A stretch of DNA of 20,173 bases, taken from Coraliomargarita_B sp036735565. GTDB taxonomy: Bacteria; Verrucomicrobiota; Verrucomicrobiia; Opitutales; Coraliomargaritaceae. Both the position numbers and the translations under genes were made by a program. Where the stretch lies: the NCBI GenBank assembly GCA_036735565.1, contig DAINOC010000047.1, positions 1 to 20,173 on the forward strand. Direction: 5' to 3'. A model generated the notes under the pieces. That model saw nothing but the letters and a program-made list of their open reading frames with translations, had not been told where the DNA came from and searched no databases. This document shows positions 16,234-20,173 of this stretch, piece by piece (position 1 is the stretch's first letter; each line of letters opens with the position of its first letter).

Positions 16234-16371
16234 TTAATCGCCGGCCTTTTGCATCGAGCGCCCCACTGCTTCAAAATCCTCGCCCAGCCCTTTGACCGTA
16301 TTACAGTCGGATGCCAGCACGCCGATGAATATGAAAGCCATGACAAGAAGATAACGCAGTAGGTAGTTCAT
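16234..16371 (-). CDS. Entericidin-like small lipoprotein
   Basis: This short gene encodes only 45 residues. It reads MNYLLRYLLVMAFIFIGVLA, then SDCNTVKGLGEDFEAVGRSMQKAGD. The N-terminus is a hydrophobic export signal. The mature part CNTVKGLGEDFEAVGRSMQKAG has the typical entericidin A/B pattern (CNTVKGxGxD...AG), a family of tiny membrane lipoproteins, some paired as toxin and antidote in enteric bacteria. Cys23 should be the lipidated residue, but the residue before it is Asp, where lipoboxes normally have Gly, Ala or Ser. The ATG at 16371 and TAA at 16234 are clean. The ABC ATPase starts 9 bases later. The match is to the family as a whole; no antidote/toxin partner is visible, so a killing function is not implied. 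Confidence 0.72.
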   Translation of the reverse strand: MNYLLRYLLVMAFIFIGVLASDCNTVKGLGEDFEAVGRSMQKAGD

Positions 16372-16472
16372 GGGATAGAAGCTAGGCGCACCCTCACGCT
16401 AAATCAAGCAACGATCACTAAAGTGAGACAGCGGATAGCCAGCCGCCTCTTGTCTAACCTTATCAGGTCAGG

Positions 16473-18050
16473 CTAGCGGCCAGACTCCAATAGAATCTTG
16501 TATTCCACCGAGTCGACCAGGGCCTCCCAGGCCGCCTCGATGATGTTGCCGCTCGCACCGACTGTCCCCCAGATCTCGCGTCCGTCGGTGGATTCGATTT
16601 GCACGCGGATGATCGCGTCGGTCCCGTGCCGGCTATCCAGAATGCGCACTTTGAAATCGATCAGCTCCACTTCGCTGATCTCGGGAAATACCGGCGCGAT
16701 CGCCTTGCGCAAGGCATCGTCAAGGGCCTCCACCGGGCCTGTGCCTTCCGCGACGGTATGGTGGATCTCGTCCCCGATCTTTACCTGCACGGTCGCTTCC
16801 GAGACGGTCCGGTTCAGCTCACTCTGGTGACTGATCATCACGCGGTAGCCGATCAGCTCGAAGTCCTCCTTCTTGTTATTCAGGAATCGGTTGAGCAGCA
16901 GTTTAAACGAGGCATCGGCCGCCTCGTATTCGTAGCCCTTGAACTCCAGTTCTTTCAGCTCTGCGAGAAAGTCCTTTAGCTCCGGCGAGCGGGGGTCGAT
17001 TTCGACGCCGATCTCTTTGGCCTTCATCATCACGCTGGAGCGGCCAGACATATCCGAGACGAGAACGCGGGTGCGGTTCCCCACGAGCTCCGGCTCGATG
17101 TGCTCGTAGCTGTGCTTGACCTTGGCGGCCGCGTCGGCGTGGACGCCTCCCTTGTGAGCGAAGGCACTGGCGCCGACGAAGGGTGCCTTGGTATCGCTGG
17201 CGCGGTTGGCCATCTCATCCACAAACTGGGAGAGGTCGCGAAGCTTGCTCAAGTGGGGCGCGCAGTTGAGCGCACGGCCCATTTTAAGCGCAAGGTTGGG
17301 CACGATGGTGGTGAGGTTGGCATTGCCGTTGCGCTCGCCCACCCCGTTCATCGTGCCCTGCACCAGGACAGCACCCGCTTCGACTCCGGCCAGTGATACC
17401 GCAACACCCAGGCCGGAATCGTTGTGGCAATGGACGCCCACGGCCGTGTCCGGGAAGTGGGCACACACGGTCGCTACGATGGACTGGACTTCGCCAACCA
17501 GCTTGCCGCCATTGGTATCGCAAAGGGTCAGGTTCACCGCCCCGCCCCGTTTCGCTGCCGCGAGAGTCGATAAGGCGTATTCGGGGTTGTCACAGTAGCC
17601 GTCAAAAAAGTGTTCGGCATCATAAATCACCTCGCGCCCATTCTCCGTGAGGAAGCGGACCGAGTCTTCAATCATGAGCAGGTTTTCCTCCGCCGTGGTG
17701 CGCAGGATCTCCGTGACGTGCAGCAACCAGGTCTTGCCGAAGATCGTCACGACGGGGGTATCGGCCTCGAGCAGCAGCTGAAGCTGGGGATCCTCGGCCG
17801 CCGCGAGGCTGGCCCGTCGGGTGGAGCCAAAAGCCGCAATCTTGGCATGCTTGAGCTTGAGCTTCCGCGCTTCCTCGAAAAAGGCCATGTCCCTGGGGTT
17901 GGATCCCGGCCAACCGCCTTCGATATAGTCGATGCCAAACTGGTCCAGTTTTTCGGCGACGCGGAGCTTGGCTGCCACCGTAAAGGAGACGCCTTCGCCC
18001 TGTGTGCCATCGCGGAGGGTCGTATCGTAAATCTTTATTGCCTGAGTCAT
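16473..18050 (-). CDS. cimA: (R)-citramalate synthase
   Basis: CimA condenses pyruvate and acetyl-CoA to citramalate, the first step of the threonine-independent route to isoleucine. The 525-residue protein is full length. The catalytic domain opens with KIYDTTLRDGTQGEGVSFT (6-24; Arg13 and Asp14 are the active-site pair). It carries the metal-binding His207 and His209 in GVHCHNDSGLG, then QGTMNGVGERNGNANL (231-246) and FAHKGGVHADA (297-306). The CimA-type GGWPGSNPRD (45-54) separates it from isopropylmalate synthase. Residues about 395-520 form the LeuA-type allosteric domain, with GTGPVEALDDALR and DSRHGTDAIIRVQIE, probably sensing isoleucine. The frame extends 19 residues upstream without similarity, and the ATG at 18050 is the family start. 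It is well apart from its neighbours, with a 111-base gap to the gene upstream. Confidence 0.94.
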   Translation of the reverse strand: MTQAIKIYDTTLRDGTQGEGVSFTVAAKLRVAEKLDQFGIDYIEGGWPGSNPRDMAFFEEARKLKLKHAKIAAFGSTRRASLAAAEDPQLQLLLEADTPVVTIFGKTWLLHVTEILRTTAEENLLMIEDSVRFLTENGREVIYDAEHFFDGYCDNPEYALSTLAAAKRGGAVNLTLCDTNGGKLVGEVQSIVATVCAHFPDTAVGVHCHNDSGLGVAVSLAGVEAGAVLVQGTMNGVGERNGNANLTTIVPNLALKMGRALNCAPHLSKLRDLSQFVDEMANRASDTKAPFVGASAFAHKGGVHADAAAKVKHSYEHIEPELVGNRTRVLVSDMSGRSSVMMKAKEIGVEIDPRSPELKDFLAELKELEFKGYEYEAADASFKLLLNRFLNNKKEDFELIGYRVMISHQSELNRTVSEATVQVKIGDEIHHTVAEGTGPVEALDDALRKAIAPVFPEISEVELIDFKVRILDSRHGTDAIIRVQIESTDGREIWGTVGASGNIIEAAWEALVDSVEYKILLESGR

Positions 18051-18161
18051 TACAAAATCAAAAGAAGCGGTAGAGCAGAACGCCCGGCGGCCCTTGGCGC
18101 AAACCATTTTCTGGGCGGATTGCAGGGGCGGTCGGGCGGCACGCGGCTGGGGCGATCTGGC

Positions 18162-18638
18162 TCAGACTCCCTTTTGCAGCAGCATCTCGTCCGTGTATTG
18201 AAGCTTGCGGGCAAGTTCGCGCGCCATATTGACCATGAGAATGGTAAAGACCTCCGAGTCCTCCTTGCGAAGGGTATTCAGCGCCCGCCGGGAGAGCACG
18301 ATCAGATCACTGGCTTCGTCTGCCCGAAACGATGCCGTGTTGTTGATGAGCGACAAGAGAGCCGCCTCGCCGAAGCTCGCCCCGGTGTGAAACTGACGCT
18401 TGCTGATGTTGGCGCCGTCTTTCTCCAGGACCAGACCTACCAGACCCTTTTGGATGATATAGATGTGCGTCGGCGTCTCCCCTTTGCGCGCGATGAATTC
18501 GCCCTGTTCATAGCTGGCCGCCTCCATGTAGCTGAAAATCAGCTGCCGCTGAGACTCGGAGATCCCTCCGAGAAAGGGAATATTCTCGAGTATGGAGAAA
18601 ACCGAACCTCGGTGTTGCAGTGGCCGGAAGCGATTCAT
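18162..18638 (-). CDS. Cyclic-nucleotide-binding-fold protein with altered binding cassette
   Basis: This 158-residue protein consists almost entirely of one Crp/PKA-type beta-barrel domain: FSILENIPFLGGISESQRQLIFSYMEAASYEQGEFIARKGETPTHIYIIQKGLVGLV is the standard N-terminal part (about 14-70). The phosphate-binding cassette region is GASFGEAALLSLINNTASFRA (86-106). FGEAALL fits, but the Pro-Arg that normally precedes the Ala-Thr is Asn99-Asn100, so the arginine that holds the cyclic-nucleotide phosphate is missing. A helix follows (EVFTILMVNMARELARKLQ). There is no helix-turn-helix domain, so it is not a Crp-like transcription factor by itself. It may bind a different ligand or act as a protein-interaction module. 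It lies upstream of cimA on the same strand. Confidence 0.87.
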   Translation of the reverse strand: MNRFRPLQHRGSVFSILENIPFLGGISESQRQLIFSYMEAASYEQGEFIARKGETPTHIYIIQKGLVGLVLEKDGANISKRQFHTGASFGEAALLSLINNTASFRADEASDLIVLSRRALNTLRKEDSEVFTILMVNMARELARKLQYTDEMLLQKGV

Positions 18639-18951
18639 GGAGGGGCAGGTAGAGAGAGTAAAGGGAGAGTTTTGCAGCGGTAGAAAGCGTTTGGCAATAC
18701 CCTGAATCCGTGAGATGGATGATTTTGGCCGTCCCCAACTTGATCTCTAGCCACGATGTGGCGTGTTGGCTGAAAAACTCTTCGACTACAATTTCCTGGA
18801 CACTACCGTGATGGCCGTCAGGGCTGAACGCGGCCGCTTGAAACGGCGGGGGAACCGGGCGCGGGGGGGGTTGAGGGTGTTGCGGAGTATCGGCTTGCCC
18901 GATACGGAGTCTAACTGAAAAGACGGGGATGTCGTGGAGGCGACCCGGGTA
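18639..18951. other. Gene-poor region left of the large palindrome
   Basis: No convincing gene. It contains the upstream flank of the cyclic-nucleotide-fold gene, a G8 homopolymer (18863-18870) and a perfect 7-bp hairpin GTATCGG/CCGATAC (18887-18893 and 18899-18905) with a 5-base loop. Short open frames on both strands have Arg/Gly/Pro-rich translations typical of GC-rich noncoding DNA. Confidence 0.55.
18887..18905. repeat. Short perfect hairpin
   Basis: GTATCGG at 18887-18893 and CCGATAC at 18899-18905 form a perfect 7-bp stem with a CTTGC loop. It lies 47 bases outside the large palindrome. It lacks a T-tract, so it is not an obvious terminator. Confidence 0.55.
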
Positions 18952-19167
18952 GCCCCCTGGCCGCCCCGCCGCCCCGCGCGCCCCCGCTGACTTGCCGGCG
19001 GAGCGCCCAACGGGATGTTATGAGGAGTTTCCGTAGGCTGGTTGTTTGAGCAGTCACCGACTGCGAGCCAGCCGTTAAACGGAAACTGCACATAACATCG
19101 TTGGGCGCAGAGACGGCCTCCGCTGCAAAATCGAGGGGCGCGCGGGGCGGCGGGGCGGTCAGGGGGC
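18952..19167. repeat. Large nested palindrome with 33-bp GC-rich outer arms
   Basis: The outer arms (18952-18984 and 19135-19167) are reverse complements over 33 positions with a single mismatch (G at 18960 against T at 19159). Inside, gcggag (18998-19003) matches ctccgc (19118-19123), then come the attC-like stems described separately. All pairs share nearly the same centre, so the 216 bases could fold into one long hairpin or extrude as a cruciform. I see no target-site duplication at the outer edges and no coding capacity. It could be a miniature inverted-repeat element, an extended recombination site or a stable noncoding RNA; the structure is certain, the identity is not. Confidence 0.85.
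19005..19106. other. attC-like site (integron recombination site candidate)
   Basis: The ends are GCCCAAC (19005-19011) and GTTGGGC (19100-19106), which fit the R'' (RYYYAAC) and R' (GTTRRRY) boxes of integron attC sites and are complementary. Inner L-type boxes ATGTTATG (19015-19022) and CATAACAT (19091-19098) pair perfectly, with unequal spacers (GGG against C). An unpaired patch (19023-19025 against 19088-19090) resembles the central spacer, followed by a 9-bp stem (19026-19034 and 19079-19087), GGCTGG/CCAGCC and a terminal 6-bp stem GCAGTC/GACTGC (19050-19055 and 19059-19064). At 102 bases it is within the attC size range. Against it, no integrase is in the window and the palindrome continues beyond the R boxes. 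Confidence 0.5.
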
Positions 19168-19362
19168 GGTGACTTGGAACCGGTGATTGTGGAGGCCAGT
19201 TGCCCGTTGCGGCGTTGATTGGAATAACGCTCAAGGATTAGGATGTTTAAATTCTACGTTTGACCCGTTCTCAGGACCAGTCCCCAATATACGGAATGTC
19301 CCCTTTTGGGTTCCTTCACCGCCTGCAACTCCTCCCATGTCATCTTCTGCCGTCCCGTGTGG
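19168..19362. other. Noncoding stretch with transposon-like remnant
   Basis: This joins the GC-rich palindrome to the AT-rich ankyrin gene. GTCCCC occurs twice 19 bases apart (19280-19285 and 19299-19304), around CAATATACGGAAT. Read on the minus strand, this is GGGGACATTCC...GGGGAC, a pattern often met at REP/IS200-like (RAYT) element ends. A short minus-strand frame here begins MTWEELQAVKE and stops after 29 residues, which could be the end of a decayed transposase. Recognition is by eye and weak. Confidence 0.3.
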
Positions 19363-20022
19363 TTACTGAATCTCTGTCGAACCCGTCGAAGCACCTTCAA
19401 ATAGCTTCACCATTTTGGCTTTCGACTCCTCATCAACCGAAAACTGAACCTGCTGGGCAGCAGTCAATTCATCTTTGTTGAGCAATCTGACATTAGCACC
19501 TTTCTCTATCAATTCTTTCACAAACTCATGGTCCCCATGATAAACAGCGCGCATCAATGGAGTATTCCCCTCAAAATCTTGGGCATCTAAAAAGGCACCA
19601 AGCTCAATTAAGTAAACTCCAAATTTAGCATTAAGGTTGCCTACCGAATAATGCAGCGCAGTTCGCCCATAATCATCTTTTCGGTTAATGACAGCCCCCG
19701 CTTGGATCAATAACTTAGCTTGATTGATATTTCCGTTACGAGAAGCCTCCATTAGGGCAGTCATATTTTGAGCTGCATCTCCTAGACTAACATCAGCCCC
19801 ATGCTCTAAAAGCAACTTCGTCATCTTTTCATCTTTTGACAGTAACAATAAAGGTGAGGTCATCCGATTCTTTGTTGAGTTAACGTCAATTTCACTACTT
19901 GAAGACAGAACATCGGAGAGCGCTCCGATGTCATTTCTAATGACATGAAGCATCAAATCATCTGAAGATGAAGCAAACGCTCCTACTATAGATAAGAAAA
20001 AAAGTGGTAAAATAAGCTTCAT
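19363..20022 (-). CDS. Exported ankyrin-repeat protein
   Basis: This 219-residue protein has a signal peptide (MKLILPLFFLSIVGAFA, likely cut after Ala17) and then ankyrin repeats. The repeats are at about 54-82 (...TKLLLEHGADVSLGDA), 86-116 (MTALMEASRNGNINQAKLLIQAGAVINRKD), 118-149 (YGRTALHYSVGN...YLIELGAFLDAQD) and 151-183 (EGNTPLMRAVYHGDHEFVKELIEKGANV), plus a partial fifth (DELTAAQQVQ). Ankyrin repeats bind other proteins, and the export signal places it in the periplasm or outside; the partner is unknown. Base composition is much more AT-rich than in the rest of the window and codon choice differs, which suggests later acquisition. It starts 14 bases after the stop of the next gene on the same strand, so the two are probably co-transcribed. 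Its 3' end faces the palindrome. Confidence 0.9.
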   Translation of the reverse strand: MKLILPLFFLSIVGAFASSSDDLMLHVIRNDIGALSDVLSSSSEIDVNSTKNRMTSPLLLLSKDEKMTKLLLEHGADVSLGDAAQNMTALMEASRNGNINQAKLLIQAGAVINRKDDYGRTALHYSVGNLNAKFGVYLIELGAFLDAQDFEGNTPLMRAVYHGDHEFVKELIEKGANVRLLNKDELTAAQQVQFSVDEESKAKMVKLFEGASTGSTEIQ

Positions 20023-20036
20023 CCGTTCAGTGAATG

Positions 20037-20173
20037 TTAAAATTTAATATTTTTGATCTCTTTCTTAATTAGCTCCCCCAGATACTCTCCCATATCCTCT
20101 GCTATCTCAACATCGGACTCAGGGATCTTGTCCGAACTTAAGCCCAATTTCTTACTGATTTGATCAATCACAT
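20037..20173 (-). CDS. C-terminal end of an unknown short-acidic protein; continues beyond the window
   Basis: Only the last 44 residues are visible: VIDQISKKLGLSSDKIPESD, then VEIAEDMGEYLGELIKKEIKNIKF and TAA at 20037-20039. The segment is acidic and lysine-rich and probably helical. I do not recognise it. It is AT-rich like the ankyrin gene, which starts 14 bases downstream, so both probably belong to one small operon. The gene start is to the right of the window. Confidence 0.6.
   Translation of the reverse strand, partial: VIDQISKKLGLSSDKIPESDVEIAEDMGEYLGELIKKEIKNIKF

Noticed and set aside
17610..18683. A 357-codon plus-strand frame
   Set aside because: It is antisense to both cimA and the cyclic-nucleotide-fold gene, spanning two genes with strong motifs on the other strand.
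18952..19167. CRISPR or tandem repeat array
   Set aside because: The repeated parts are a single pair of inverted arms, not several direct repeats with spacers.
18786..19234. Two overlapping minus-strand frames across the palindrome
   Set aside because: Their translations are Arg/Gly/Pro-rich and come from the GC-rich inverted arms. They have no domain and no ribosome-binding site, and the palindrome explains the open reading.

Overview
The window is a 20 kb stretch of bacterial chromosome, mostly GC-rich housekeeping genes. It probably comes from a member of Verrucomicrobiota, perhaps the Opitutae/Puniceicoccales. I infer this from the divergent but recognisable housekeeping proteins (an enlarged signal peptidase I, a phosphotransacetylase split into two genes, an unusual DXP synthase) and from weak or absent Shine-Dalgarno sequences. 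No rRNA or marker protein in the window settles the phylum.

Layout. The left edge carries the 3' part of lepA, followed on the same strand by lepB and malQ. After a structured intergenic stretch (about 4026-4265) come nadD-rsfS on the minus strand, divergent from an ExoD-family membrane protein. That gene converges on murJ (minus), and the two stop codons overlap in one CTAG. A divergent gap of 150 bp separates murJ from a plus-strand run: pta (catalytic domain only), an AAA_26/DRTGG protein equivalent to the missing N-terminal half of long Pta, xseB and dxs. A SufT-like Fe-S assembly gene (minus) converges on dxs and is divergent from an exported protein of unknown function. The minus strand then carries, in transcription order from high to low coordinate, a cyclic-nucleotide-binding-fold protein, cimA (citramalate synthase), a tiny entericidin-like gene too short for most gene callers, an OppD-like ABC ATPase and a metallo-beta-lactamase-fold hydrolase with an apparent N-terminal helix-turn-helix domain.

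The right end differs. From about 18640 to 19362 there is no convincing gene. This stretch holds a very large nested palindrome (18952-19167) whose core has the box layout of an integron attC site (GCCCAAC ... GTTGGGC) and whose outer arms are 33-bp GC-rich inverted repeats. Beyond it the base composition turns AT-rich, with an exported ankyrin-repeat protein and the end of another short gene, probably co-transcribed. This looks like the edge of an accessory region.

Functional themes are translation quality control and ribosome silencing (LepA, RsfS), protein export (LepB), envelope building (MurJ, isoprenoid precursors through Dxs, an ExoD-family protein), central carbon metabolism (MalQ, acetyl phosphate), NAD synthesis, isoleucine precursor synthesis (CimA) and Fe-S assembly. 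Nothing here is a complete new defence or biosynthetic system. The strongest candidate for something undescribed is the attC-like/foldback palindrome and its link to the AT-rich genes beside it.
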